Source: Pedobacter hartonius
GTDB lineage: Bacteria; Bacteroidota; Bacteroidia; Sphingobacteriales; Sphingobacteriaceae
Assembly: GCF_900107535.1 (NCBI RefSeq)
Contig: NZ_FNRA01000001.1
Span: forward strand, 620,001-684,000
DNA length: 64,000 nucleotides
Direction: 5' to 3'
Part shown: piece after piece, positions 16,914-25,650 of the stretch
Position numbering within the stretch: position 1 is the stretch's first letter
Layout of the letters: each line of letters starts with the position of its first letter
Program-made: the position numbers and the translations under genes
The notes under the pieces: model-generated
What the model was told of the DNA's origin: nothing
Seen by the model: the letters and a program-made list of their open reading frames with translations, nothing else
Databases searched by the model: none

Positions 16914-17867
16914 ATGGATTTCTTCAACAAGGCCGGCAAGATGGCAATTGGCAGCAGACTGCGGATGCTTACAGAAAAAATAACAGAAGATGCTGCGCAC
17001 ATTTACAAGCTGTATGAGGTAGACTTGCAGCCGAAATGGTTCCCGGTATTTTATGTTTTGTCGCAGGGCGAAGAAAAAACCATTACCTCCATCGCCAGAG
17101 AGATTGGGCATTCCCATCCTTCGGTGAGCAAGATCATCAGCGAGATGACAAAAAAGGGTTTTGTCACGGAGAAAAAAGACCGGACAGACGGCAGGAGGAA
17201 TATTGTAAAACTTTCTAGGAAAGGAAACGAGATCAGCGATAAAATAAAAGACCAGTATACTGACATAGAATCGGCCATTGAACAGATCTCTGAACAAGCG
17301 AATCATGATCTGTGGAAAGCAATTGAAGAATGGGAGTTTATCCTGGAGCAAAAGTCATTATTTGCCAGGGTGAAGGAACAGCGAAAAAAACGCGAAAGCG
17401 GAAAAGTTGAGATCGTTGACTATAAGCCTGAGTACCAGTCCGCATTCAGAGACCTGAACGAAGAATGGATCTCTACCTATTTCAAAATGGAAACAGCAGA
17501 TTACAAAGCCCTGGATGATCCCCAGGGATACATTCTGAATAAGGGAGGCAGCATCCTCGTTGCCCTCTTTGATGGCGAACCGGCAGGTGTTTGCGCGCTG
17601 GTGAAAATGAACGATCCTGATTATGATTTTGAACTGGCAAAAATGGCAGTTTCACCAAGGGTACAGGGCAAAAGCATTGGCTGGTTATTGGGCCAGGCAA
17701 TTATTCAGAAAGCAGGGACGCTGGGTGCTGCCAAACTTTACCTGGAAAGCAACACCCTTTTGAAACCTGCTATTAATTTATACCATAAACTGGGCTTTGA
17801 GAAAGTAGCGGGACGGGCTACGCCGTACGAACGCTGTAATATTCAAATGGAGCTGGTGATAGCTTAA
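16914..17867 (+). CDS. Bifunctional MarR-type regulator / GNAT acetyltransferase
   Basis: 317 residues in two domains. Residues about 25-145 form a MarR winged helix (ITSIAREIGHSHPSVSKIIS as recognition region, DGRRNIVKLSRKG as wing). Residues about 160-317 form a GNAT domain (LAKMAVSPRVQGKSIGWLLG is the acetyl-CoA loop; YLESNTLLKPAINLYHKLGF the following strand and helix). Such fusions probably sense or modify a small amine while controlling nearby genes, but the ligand is unknown. The 3' end overlaps the convergent cysteine desulfurase gene by 50 bases. Confidence 0.88.
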   Translation: MDFFNKAGKMAIGSRLRMLTEKITEDAAHIYKLYEVDLQPKWFPVFYVLSQGEEKTITSIAREIGHSHPSVSKIISEMTKKGFVTEKKDRTDGRRNIVKLSRKGNEISDKIKDQYTDIESAIEQISEQANHDLWKAIEEWEFILEQKSLFARVKEQRKKRESGKVEIVDYKPEYQSAFRDLNEEWISTYFKMETADYKALDDPQGYILNKGGSILVALFDGEPAGVCALVKMNDPDYDFELAKMAVSPRVQGKSIGWLLGQAIIQKAGTLGAAKLYLESNTLLKPAINLYHKLGFEKVAGRATPYERCNIQMELVIA

Positions 17868-18990
17868 AAAGTTCAGCCAGTCGGTCTACTACATAATCGA
17901 TCTCTTCGGCGGTATTATACCTGCTGAAAGAAAACCTCACCGTGCTGCGTCCCGGATGATTTCCCAGGGCAGTTAAAACATGCGAACCTCCGGCGGAATG
18001 GCTGTTGCATGCACTACCGCCTGAAGCACAGATCTGATGCACATCCAGATAATCCAGGGGAGACTGACCGGTAAGGGATGGTGGAACTGCCACACTCAGT
18101 ACTGTAGAAAGACTGAGGCTTTTTTGGGCCGAATTTCCGTTGAACTGAATTCCGGGAATGGTATTGGTCAGCTTAAGGATCATCCTGTCCTTCAGGTCGC
18201 TGATATGTTTCTGGTAGGTATCCCTGTTCTCGTAGGCGAGTTCCAGCGCCTTTGCCAGCCCGACGATACCTGTTACATTTTCTGTTCCGCTCCGCTGGCT
18301 GCTTTCCTGCGAGCCTCCGTTGATAAAGGGCCTGATCGGTGCTGCAGTACTCTTATATAAAAATCCGGCTCCTTTAGGCCCGTGAAACTTATGTGCAGAA
18401 CCTACCAGGAAATCTGCTTTAAGCCTTTTGGTATCATAATGGTATTGTCCCATGGTTTGTACAGTATCTGAATGAAAAACAGCACTGTACTTACTACAGA
18501 CCCTGGCGATCTCATCAATATCGTTTAAGTTACCCACTTCATTATTTCCGTGCATTACCGAAACAAATGCCTTTTCACCCGCAGCCAATAGCTGATCCAG
18601 GTGAGACAGGGACAGGTTGCCTCTTTCGTCATGTTTTAAATACACCAGGCTGATCTCGCCGTTCTGCTGCAGAGTCTTCAGGGTATTTAATACAGCGTGA
18701 TGCTCAAATGGTGTAGTGATGGCCAGTTTGATCTGGTTACCGCGGATTGCGGACAGTATAGCAGTATTGTCTGCTTCGGTACCACCCGAAGTGAATATAA
18801 TGTGATCAGGAGTAGTGTTCAATAGTTCGGAAATTACAGTCCGGGAATGTTCTACTGCTGTTTTGGCCTCCCTTCCGCAATGATGTGCAGATGAAGGATT
18901 ACCAAAGTTTTCGAAAAAATAGGGTTGCATAGCCTGAAAAACATCGATGCTTAAGGGTGTAGTAGCTGCATTGTCAAGATAAATTTTCAT
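17818..18990 (-). CDS. Cysteine desulfurase, NifS/IscS family, SAM-riboswitch controlled
   Basis: 390 residues from ATG 18990 (ATG 18996 is a possible alternative). Class V aminotransferase fold: the start KIYLDNAATTPL, the PLP-binding Lys in SAHKFHGPKGAG, SSQRSGTENV, and the active-site Cys in the loop GGSACNSHSAGG. The enzyme moves sulfur from cysteine to a protein persulfide for Fe-S clusters, tRNA thiolation or other uses. Unusually it is preceded by a SAM-I riboswitch, which ties it to methionine/SAM status; a dedicated role in sulfur recycling is an inference. It is monocistronic in the window. Confidence 0.9.
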   Translation of the reverse strand: MKIYLDNAATTPLSIDVFQAMQPYFFENFGNPSSAHHCGREAKTAVEHSRTVISELLNTTPDHIIFTSGGTEADNTAILSAIRGNQIKLAITTPFEHHAVLNTLKTLQQNGEISLVYLKHDERGNLSLSHLDQLLAAGEKAFVSVMHGNNEVGNLNDIDEIARVCSKYSAVFHSDTVQTMGQYHYDTKRLKADFLVGSAHKFHGPKGAGFLYKSTAAPIRPFINGGSQESSQRSGTENVTGIVGLAKALELAYENRDTYQKHISDLKDRMILKLTNTIPGIQFNGNSAQKSLSLSTVLSVAVPPSLTGQSPLDYLDVHQICASGGSACNSHSAGGSHVLTALGNHPGRSTVRFSFSRYNTAEEIDYVVDRLAELFKLSPAPFEYYSVRTA

Positions 18991-19045
18991 TTCCATCAAT
19001 TTTAAGGGTGATAAATTCTACTTATTCAGAGAGTCAGATGGAAAT
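18989..19045 (-). promoter_or_regulatory. Start-codon-sequestering helix (riboswitch expression platform)
   Basis: In the mRNA, ATTTCCATC (plus 19037-19045), just after the aptamer, is perfectly complementary to GATGGAAAT (plus 18989-18997), which covers both candidate ATG codons of the desulfurase. Formation of this 9-bp helix would block initiation. This is a translational, not terminator, type of switch; there is no T-run. Confidence 0.55.
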
Positions 19046-19048
19046 AAT

Positions 19049-19143
19049 CTTATCTATCCGCTATTAGCGGAAGGATTTAGCACCTTGTTAAATACAGGTT
19101 GCTAAGACGTCACAGGGCCTTTCCCTCAGTCTTTCTGGATAAG
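19049..19143 (-). ncRNA. SAM-I riboswitch (S-box) aptamer
   Basis: Minus-strand sequence shows the S-box elements in order. P1 is CTTATC (19138-19143) pairing with GATAAG (19049-19054). P2 is AAGAC/GTCTT with the kink-turn GAGGGA and the loop GGCCC...TGA. Next come the conserved AGCAACC, the P3 closing in AAGGTGCTAAATCC, and P4 TCCGC/GCGGA. All invariant core blocks are present. It binds S-adenosylmethionine and in this family represses the downstream gene when SAM is plentiful. Confidence 0.92.
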
Positions 19144-19173
19144 TAAATAAATTTAAGAACTGTTTACTAAGAG

Positions 19174-19181
19174 CAAATATA
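19174..19181 (-). promoter_or_regulatory. -7 box TATATTTG of the riboswitch transcript
   Basis: On the minus strand TATATTTG lies about 30 bases before the aptamer 5' end, so the transcript would begin just ahead of P1. No gene lies between 19182 and 19462; that stretch is AT-rich and unremarkable. Confidence 0.6.
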
Positions 19182-19462
19182 GCAATAGTCTACCAAATTA
19201 GTATATTTTATTTTGATATTTTTTTTCAACAGTCTTTCCTGAGGACAACCAGCGAAAAGTACATTACTATAGGCTCATATCAGACCCCATCTTTCTCTAT
19301 TATAAACATAACGTAATTTCAATCTTAAAAATTATCGGATCAATATATTAATGTTTAGGATTATAATTATTTTTCCAATAAAATATATCTCGTGAATTGA
19401 TGCTGTATCTTTGAGGCTGCGGTTACATATCGTACCTTTCTTTACATCCTCCCCGCAAAAGC

Positions 19463-21169
19463 TCATTTGTAAACCAGCATCCCTTCTATAGCCAAAACGT
19501 CCATATTTGTTTGTTTAAAACAGCGTATGGCATCCTGAGGGGAGCAAACCACAGGTTCATTCATGACATTAAAAGAAGTGTTGATCACTAACGGGCAGCC
19601 CGTTAATTCATAAAAGGCATGGATCACTTTATAAAAATCGGGATGGTCTGCAGCATTGACCGTCTGTACACGCGCCGTCCCATCAATATGTTTTATTGCA
19701 GGGACGTTATCTGTTATGGTCTGTGCAACAAATAACATATAGGGGCTGTGCTGCATATCAAAGAAATAATCATCTGCAAACTCTTCCAGTATTGCCGGGG
19801 CAAATGGCCTGAAGCTTTCCCTGAATTTGATCTTCTGGTTCAGCACCTGCTGCATATCTGCATTTCTTGGGTCGGCCAGTATACTTCTGCATCCCAATGC
19901 CCGGGGGCCAAACTCCATGCGGCCTTTGAAATATCCTACCACCTTACCATCGGAAAGGCATTGTGCCAGCTCCACATAAAAATCGGAAGGGCGGTTCCAG
20001 GACAGATTTTCGGCAGCCAGTGCTTCTTCCACTTCGATTTCGGTAAATGCCGGCCCGAGCAAAGCATTTTTCATCTTATCCTTATTTAAAGTTATTTGCC
20101 TCTCCTTTTCAAGATACTGATAGTATATTGTAAAAGCTGCTCCTATAGCTCCACCGGCATCCCCGGCTGCGGGCTGTATCCAGATATTTTTAAAGCCGGA
20201 ATGTTTAAGTATCGCGGTGTTGATGACACAGTTTAAAGCTACCCCTCCTGCCATACAAAGATTTTCAGCAGGATATTGCTGAAAAACATTCCGAACCAGG
20301 GAAAGCATGATCTCTTCCGTTACTTTTTGTATGGAACAGGCAATATCTTTATGGAACTGACTTACATCCTCATCCGGTCTGCGTGGATCTGCACCAAATA
20401 ACCGGTGGAATTTCTTGTTCGTCATCGTCAATCCTGCGCAATAGTTAAAATAGGTCATATCCATCCAGAAGGAGCCATCTGTTTTGACGTCTACCAGCTG
20501 CTGATAGATGAGTGTTGTATACTCCGGCTGTCCGTAGGCAGCTAATCCCATTACTTTATATTCATCAGAATTCACCTTAAATCCAAGGTAGGCAGTAAAT
20601 GCAGCGTAAAGCAGTCCCAGTGAATGCGGAAACCTGATCTCTTTTATCAACTCAATCTGGTTGCCGCTTCCTTTTGAAACGGTTGTGGTAGACCACTCGC
20701 CGACGCCGTCAACGGTTAAAATTACCGCATCATTAAAAGGGGATGGAAAAAACGCAGAGGCAGCGTGCGACTGATGGTGATCGGCAAATAAAATCCCACT
20801 GTTTTTCCCCCACAGGGGATTGATCTGATGCAGCTGTGCATTGATATTTTTTTTGATAAACAGTTTATCTTTCAGCCAGACAGGCAGAGATTTTAAAAAA
20901 GCATTCAGGCCAAAGGGGGCAAAGTTCAGGTGGGTCTCCAGCAGGCGCTCAAACTTCAGGAAAGGCTTTTCGTAGAAAACTACATGATCCACATCAGTCA
21001 GTTCAATACCTGCAAACTTTAAACACCAGCTGATGGCCTGTACAGGGAAAGATTCATCATTTTTCAGCCTTGAAAACCGCTCTTCCTGCGCTGCGGCAAT
21101 GATCTCATCATCTTTGAGCAAACAGGCTGCACTGTCATGGAAAAAAGCTGAGATCCCCAGTATATACAT
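19463..21169 (-). CDS. Carbamoyltransferase, NodU/TobZ/SxtI family
   Basis: 568 residues starting at ATG 21169 (MYILGISAFFHDSAAC); an upstream in-frame start is rejected because it lies inside the DUF5989 gene. The Kae1-like N-terminal domain carries HHQSHAASAFF (metal-binding His residues 131-135) and TVDGVGEW (Asp154). The C-terminal domain has GRMEFGPRALGCRSILADPR, the carbamoyl-adenylate site. The family makes carbamoyl-AMP from carbamoyl phosphate and ATP and carbamoylates hydroxyls of sugars, antibiotics or toxins. It is the last gene of the operon after SxtJ and DUF5989, the arrangement of sxtI/J/K in saxitoxin clusters. The acceptor is unknown. Confidence 0.9.
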   Translation of the reverse strand: MYILGISAFFHDSAACLLKDDEIIAAAQEERFSRLKNDESFPVQAISWCLKFAGIELTDVDHVVFYEKPFLKFERLLETHLNFAPFGLNAFLKSLPVWLKDKLFIKKNINAQLHQINPLWGKNSGILFADHHQSHAASAFFPSPFNDAVILTVDGVGEWSTTTVSKGSGNQIELIKEIRFPHSLGLLYAAFTAYLGFKVNSDEYKVMGLAAYGQPEYTTLIYQQLVDVKTDGSFWMDMTYFNYCAGLTMTNKKFHRLFGADPRRPDEDVSQFHKDIACSIQKVTEEIMLSLVRNVFQQYPAENLCMAGGVALNCVINTAILKHSGFKNIWIQPAAGDAGGAIGAAFTIYYQYLEKERQITLNKDKMKNALLGPAFTEIEVEEALAAENLSWNRPSDFYVELAQCLSDGKVVGYFKGRMEFGPRALGCRSILADPRNADMQQVLNQKIKFRESFRPFAPAILEEFADDYFFDMQHSPYMLFVAQTITDNVPAIKHIDGTARVQTVNAADHPDFYKVIHAFYELTGCPLVINTSFNVMNEPVVCSPQDAIRCFKQTNMDVLAIEGMLVYK

Positions 21170-21174
21170 CCCTT

Positions 21175-21324
21175 CTAAAATAAAGAATAGATAAAAGGCC
21201 CCAAAACAGATCCCTGTGCAAAAACGATCAGCAGGCTCAGGATCAGCAACAGAATAAATAAAGGCCAGAGCCAATATTTCTTGCGGTTCTTCAGAAATAC
21301 AAAAAACTCTACGATTACATCCAT
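21175..21324 (-). CDS. DUF5989 small membrane protein (SxtK-like)
   Basis: 49 residues, easily missed by gene finders. The start MDVIVEFFVFLKNRKKYW gives a short amphipathic segment, then one transmembrane helix LPFIL-type (about residues 19-36), and the tail AQGSVLGPFIYSLF typical of DUF5989. The gene sits 5 bases before the carbamoyltransferase start and 10 bases after SxtJ. Partners of this size always appear beside NodU-type carbamoyltransferases and are thought to anchor or assist them at the membrane; that is inference from context. Confidence 0.85.
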   Translation of the reverse strand: MDVIVEFFVFLKNRKKYWLWPLFILLLILSLLIVFAQGSVLGPFIYSLF

Positions 21325-21334
21325 TTGTTTCAAA

Positions 21335-21730
21335 TTAAAATTGTTGTTTAACGGAGCTTCCTTCTACGGCAGCAGCCTTAACCCAATAGGTCGTTGTTTT
21401 TTTCTGAAGCTTTAGTTTCAATGCATCTTTTCCCAGGGCCTTCATCAGTAAACCCAGCGGCGTAATGATGACCACATATAACAAGGTTAAGATGATCCAT
21501 GTATTGAGCATACCCAGGATTGCAGAAAATTTAGTCCAGCCCCAGTTTAAGGGGTATAAAATACGGGGCATCAAAAGCGCGGCACAGACAAAAAATGCAG
21601 AAACCGCAAGTAAAACCGGCAGAAATTCATGTTTCATGATTCCGTAATAAATGGTCACTAGCAAAAATACAGCGCCCATCAGAAGGCCAAATTTACGGTT
21701 ACTGGTGTTGATATTCTTTTCCATTTTCAT
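21335..21730 (-). CDS. SxtJ family membrane protein
   Basis: 131 residues with about three hydrophobic segments (near 14-28, 36-55 and 74-97). The middle motif LNWGWTKFSAILGMLNTWII and the following PLGLLMKALGKDAL are the hallmark of the SxtJ family found with carbamoyltransferases. The short C-terminal tail is basic and likely cytoplasmic. The start could be M1 or M3. The second gene of the carbamoylation module; biochemical role unknown. Confidence 0.82.
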   Translation of the reverse strand: MKMEKNINTSNRKFGLLMGAVFLLVTIYYGIMKHEFLPVLLAVSAFFVCAALLMPRILYPLNWGWTKFSAILGMLNTWIILTLLYVVIITPLGLLMKALGKDALKLKLQKKTTTYWVKAAAVEGSSVKQQF

Positions 21731-21755
21731 GTGCTCTTTGATATCAGGTTTTTCT

Positions 21756-23582
21756 TCATCTGTCCTCGTATTTAACTGCTGCTTCTTGGGCGTTTAACTG
21801 TCTGTAATTCCATGCGATCCGGTTTTTTGAGCTGTCAGGCATCAAAGCACCCTGCTGTTTTAGCCGGATGATGTCTCTGATCATTGATACCGCCCTGTCT
21901 ATGCCCTGCCCTGAAGTATTGCCGGCTGCGAGTTTGTTTAAGTAAACCAAAGCCTCTTCCGGATGGTCTGCCTTTAAACACAGCAGGTATAGATTCTGGA
22001 GGTTTGCCTCAGAAGGTTCCAGCATCCAGGCCTTCTTAAAATATAGCAATCCATGGTTAAAATTCTGCGTTTCAAAAGAGAGCCTGCCTGCATAGAGATA
22101 ATAAGGGACATGGTATGGGTTTTCCAGGATGAGGGCTTCCGTGATCTTTAGTGCCATCGCCTTATCATTGATCTTCAAACTGTACCTGAACAGGTTATCC
22201 ATTGCATCGGCCCAGCTGATGCGGTCTACCGCAAGTGCCCCCGCTATTTTTTCATCCATCCCTCCGCCCCGCTTAAAATCTTTCGGAATGGGTATGTTAA
22301 ACGGCCAGCCGGTTTTCAGCATCATGATCTGCCAGGCCCCATACAGGGAATCTACCCTGGTCAGGGGCATTTGTTTCAGCAGCTGTGCAAAAGACATCTC
22401 CATGCCAGCTCCGGGCCTTAACAAGTGGCTCCGCTTCATTTCCTGGTAAAAGGCATCGCTCAATAAGGCATAGCCAAGTAAATTGGGATGAACATGTTCC
22501 AGCAATGTTTCCTTACCCAAAATGCCATGAGGAGAATACCGTTCAAACAAGCTTCTGCTGTCCGTCAGGTAAACCCCGGGAAATTGCGTGGCAATCTTTT
22601 TAATAGCAGCATTCATCGCCTCCGGCGCCCTGAAACGCAGAAGGTCAGATTCTTTGGCTTGTATATATTGAGATTTTGCAGATTTGTAATCGCCTTTAGC
22701 ATAAGCCGTATTGGCCAACTGGTAAAACTCGTTTGCAGAACGCGGGCCCGAAGCACTGATGAAAGGTTTCAGGTCTTTCTCATTACTGACCAGCGTACTT
22801 AAAAACACGGGGATATGCTGTGCTGACAATAACCTGCACACTTCAGTCATATTCTGGTTAAACTGCGTTATTCCCTGCCGGTAATCTGCCGATCCGTTAG
22901 CTATTTCCTGACTGGCCGCCATCCGTTTCATCAGGTTATCACGTGTGTCTGTATGCGCGCCGCCGAATACTTTCTGAACACCCTGCACTGCGTTTTCGAT
23001 CAGCTGAACCAGCCGCAGTCCGCGCAGTGTTACAACCGTGTTTATCCAAAATGGCTTCCCGGCTATCCTGCTTGTAGATCCTGTCCCCAGCGCACCGTAA
23101 TATTCATTATGGCCCGTGTAAATTAATACGGCATCGGGATGATAGGGAATGGTCTGCCGGGCAAAATCCAAAACCGTATAGGAATTTACCGCGGTAAGGG
23201 AAACGTTCACCACTTCGAAATTACGGTCAGGAAAGGTATGCATCAGCCGGTATTGTAACCAGCGGTGAAAAGAACCATTGTGCATATAGGGATAACCCAC
23301 TGTAGTAGACTCACCCAAAACGAAGATCCTGAAGGTACCCGGCGCCTTAACGATTTTAAACTGCTCGTGGTTACCCTTGGTTGCATTGACCGAATCGGAG
23401 AAAAATTTGGCAGAAGCATAAGGGTTCATCACCATACAGCTTTGATCGTCCGGGTCTTTTACAAACAGTGCGGTGGTATGCCCATAGTTAAACAGCCGGA
23501 GCATCAGTTCCGCCAGGCATAAAATAACTACGGGCAGCAGCAGTGCCAGTACCTTAAACCAGATCAGCTTATTTTTATTCAA
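21756..23582 (-). CDS. SGNH/GDSL hydrolase with C-terminal TPR-like region
   Basis: 608 residues, TTG start overlapping the GH127 stop by 8 bases, which suggests coupled translation. An N-terminal membrane anchor (about 8-28) precedes an SGNH domain: block I LGEST with Ser92, block III GHNE (157-160), and block V near residue 365 in LLEHVHPNLLGYALL carrying the His. Residues about 450-600 are helical repeats of TPR type (ALKITEALILENPYHVPYYL). SGNH enzymes are esterases or O-acetylhydrolases/acyltransferases on glycans; with a carbamoyltransferase module beside it, action on the same surface glycan or metabolite is plausible but unproven. Confidence 0.82.
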   Translation of the reverse strand: MNKNKLIWFKVLALLLPVVILCLAELMLRLFNYGHTTALFVKDPDDQSCMVMNPYASAKFFSDSVNATKGNHEQFKIVKAPGTFRIFVLGESTTVGYPYMHNGSFHRWLQYRLMHTFPDRNFEVVNVSLTAVNSYTVLDFARQTIPYHPDAVLIYTGHNEYYGALGTGSTSRIAGKPFWINTVVTLRGLRLVQLIENAVQGVQKVFGGAHTDTRDNLMKRMAASQEIANGSADYRQGITQFNQNMTEVCRLLSAQHIPVFLSTLVSNEKDLKPFISASGPRSANEFYQLANTAYAKGDYKSAKSQYIQAKESDLLRFRAPEAMNAAIKKIATQFPGVYLTDSRSLFERYSPHGILGKETLLEHVHPNLLGYALLSDAFYQEMKRSHLLRPGAGMEMSFAQLLKQMPLTRVDSLYGAWQIMMLKTGWPFNIPIPKDFKRGGGMDEKIAGALAVDRISWADAMDNLFRYSLKINDKAMALKITEALILENPYHVPYYLYAGRLSFETQNFNHGLLYFKKAWMLEPSEANLQNLYLLCLKADHPEEALVYLNKLAAGNTSGQGIDRAVSMIRDIIRLKQQGALMPDSSKNRIAWNYRQLNAQEAAVKYEDR

Positions 23583-25527
23583 GATTTTTTGTTTGTTTAG
23601 ATGAAGGGAACCATACTGTCATTTCACCCTCGCCACGGTTAGCCCATCCATAGTAGGGAATGGCAGTAAAGGCTTTACTTTTCAACACGTTTACTCCCCC
23701 CAGCAGATCTGGTTCAAACTGTGTTTTAAAAACGGCATTTGACGGCAATACCAGATTGCTTACCCTGCCGCCATTGTCTTTCCATTCTGCACAATAAACA
23801 ACCGGCCCTTTTTGCAGGGCTGCCTTACCGATATCATCCTTCACGTTTTTGCTGGCCACCACCTGGCGTACCGGCATAGGAAGATCCATCTGAACCAGGT
23901 CATCGGGTTTCCAGGTACGGGAAATCACGGCATAACCGGCCTCGGTAGTATATTTAACCGGCTGGCCGTTAATTTTGATCACTATCGCTGAAGGGAGCTG
24001 TTTGTTAAAACTGTATAACGGCGAGGGGATGGCCTGGTTGCTGGTCCAGCCGGGAAGACGGAAATGCAGTGTAAACTCCTGTTCAGCTTTAAGGGATATA
24101 TGGAAAGTCAGCAGGCCGTTCCAGGGGTAGTTATTCTGCTGATCTATCGTAACGGGCTGATCAGCTATTTTCAGACTGGCCCTGCCGCTGATGTATAAAT
24201 TGATATAGGTATTCTCACCGCGCTGAGCATAGATATAACCCGGTAACGAAGGTAAAAAGCGCGCGATATTTGTAGGGCAGCAAGAGCATTCAAACCATCC
24301 GGAGCGTCCGGCTTCCAGTGCTTTATGGGTAAAACCCTTGGTCACCTGTAAGGCGTTGGTATAAAAGAATGATTTACCGTCCAGCCCCACACCCGAGATC
24401 AGCCCGTTATACAGTACCTTCTCCATCACATCCACATACTTCGAATCTCCATGTAACAGAAACATCCGCTGGTTCCAGAATACATTGCCGATGGCTGCAC
24501 AGGTTTCGTTATAGGCTGTTGCATTGGGCAGGTCGTAATCCGCTCCAAAACGTTCCCCGCTTGGTACGGCACCTATTCCGCCCTGCACATAGATCTTTTT
24601 ACCTACCATGTTATCCCAGATCCTGTCGATCGCGCCGATATACGCTATATCTCCCGTTAATGCAGCCACATCAGCCATACCACTATACAGGTACATAGCG
24701 CGGACAGCGTGTCCTTCGGCCTCGTCCTGATCAGTTACCAGCTCATCATCCTGGAAATAACTTCCGTTTTTCCATACGTCTGCACTTTTCTTATCGTATA
24801 CCCTTTTACCGCGTTCGTCTATGAAAAATTTCGCCAGCTGCAGGTAGTCCTGTTTTCCTGTGATCCGGTAGAGGCGGACGAGACCCATTTCAACGATCTC
24901 ATGCCCCGGGGCTACATGTCTTTTGGCCGGGCCGAAGGTTTGCACCAGAAGGTCTGCGTTGCGCAGCGCAATATCAAGGAAGTTGCGTTTGCCGGTAGCC
25001 TGGTAGTGTGCAGCAGCGGCTTCAAACAGATGCCCTGAATTGTATAGCTCATGGCTCATGTTATTCTCTTCCACCCAGCGTTCGGGGCCGGACCACTTAT
25101 GCGGATGTAAGGGATCAATGGTACGTGCGGTATACAGGTAGCCGTCTGGTTCCTGTGCATTTTTAACCTTTGTGATCAGCGAATCCACATAGGCGTCCAG
25201 CTTCGCATCCGGATGCATGGCTAAAGAATAGGATGCTCCCTCTATCGTTTTATAGATGTCCGTATCATCAAAAGGAAACACCGTACAGAACTTCCCTTTT
25301 CTGGCGGCAGCCATCTCAAAGTTTTTTATCCTTCCGGTGTTTTCACATCTTGCAAAGGATGCCGGAATGGTAACGGTGCGGTTTGTTTCTATCCTTGGCA
25401 GCCAAAAAGTATCGTCAAGTTTTACTTTTGTAAAAGATACAGGCTGGATGGGGTAATCCCCTTGCTGTCCAAAAGCTAAGTTACTTGCCGCGACAGTCAA
25501 TAGGATTAAAATCGCTTTACTCTTCAT
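23575..25527 (-). CDS. Glycoside hydrolase family 127 (beta-L-arabinofuranosidase type)
   Basis: 650 residues with a signal peptide (ILILLTVAASNLAFGQ). An (alpha/alpha)6 barrel of the DUF1680/GH127 type: the catalytic zinc ligands can be placed as Glu341 and Cys343 (AYNETCAAIGN) and Cys416/Cys417 (WFECSCCPTNIAR), one Cys acting as nucleophile in characterised members. A beta-sandwich C-terminal domain follows. The family removes terminal beta-L-arabinofuranose from plant glycans. It is the first intact gene of the minus-strand operon and follows the SusD remnant, so it was probably part of the lost polysaccharide-utilisation locus. Confidence 0.88.
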   Translation of the reverse strand: MKSKAILILLTVAASNLAFGQQGDYPIQPVSFTKVKLDDTFWLPRIETNRTVTIPASFARCENTGRIKNFEMAAARKGKFCTVFPFDDTDIYKTIEGASYSLAMHPDAKLDAYVDSLITKVKNAQEPDGYLYTARTIDPLHPHKWSGPERWVEENNMSHELYNSGHLFEAAAAHYQATGKRNFLDIALRNADLLVQTFGPAKRHVAPGHEIVEMGLVRLYRITGKQDYLQLAKFFIDERGKRVYDKKSADVWKNGSYFQDDELVTDQDEAEGHAVRAMYLYSGMADVAALTGDIAYIGAIDRIWDNMVGKKIYVQGGIGAVPSGERFGADYDLPNATAYNETCAAIGNVFWNQRMFLLHGDSKYVDVMEKVLYNGLISGVGLDGKSFFYTNALQVTKGFTHKALEAGRSGWFECSCCPTNIARFLPSLPGYIYAQRGENTYINLYISGRASLKIADQPVTIDQQNNYPWNGLLTFHISLKAEQEFTLHFRLPGWTSNQAIPSPLYSFNKQLPSAIVIKINGQPVKYTTEAGYAVISRTWKPDDLVQMDLPMPVRQVVASKNVKDDIGKAALQKGPVVYCAEWKDNGGRVSNLVLPSNAVFKTQFEPDLLGGVNVLKSKAFTAIPYYGWANRGEGEMTVWFPSSKQTKNLE

Positions 25528-25621
25528 ATTTCTAAATTTAACAAATCATACGCTTACTGACACTTCTTTCCCGGAATATTTTATTGAACTGATGAATGAT
25601 GACAATCACCAGCCTATAAAT

Positions 25622-25641
25622 ATATCTGGATATACAGATAT
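25622..25641. promoter_or_regulatory. Inverted repeat between SusD remnant and GH127 gene
   Basis: ATATCTG (25622-25628) and CAGATAT (25635-25641) form an inverted repeat around a 6-base AT spacer, just after the SusD stop. It could be an operator or weak terminator; the sequence is AT-rich, so chance is possible. Confidence 0.3.
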
Positions 25642-25650
25642 CAATATATT

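Noticed and set aside
16896..17351. 151-codon ORF antisense to the MarR-GNAT gene
   Set aside because: Fully covered by a gene with clear MarR and GNAT domains; no domain on the opposite strand.
21170..21274. Longer N-terminus for the carbamoyltransferase
   Set aside because: The extra 35 codons lie inside the DUF5989 gene and do not resemble the family; MYILGISAFF is the standard beginning.
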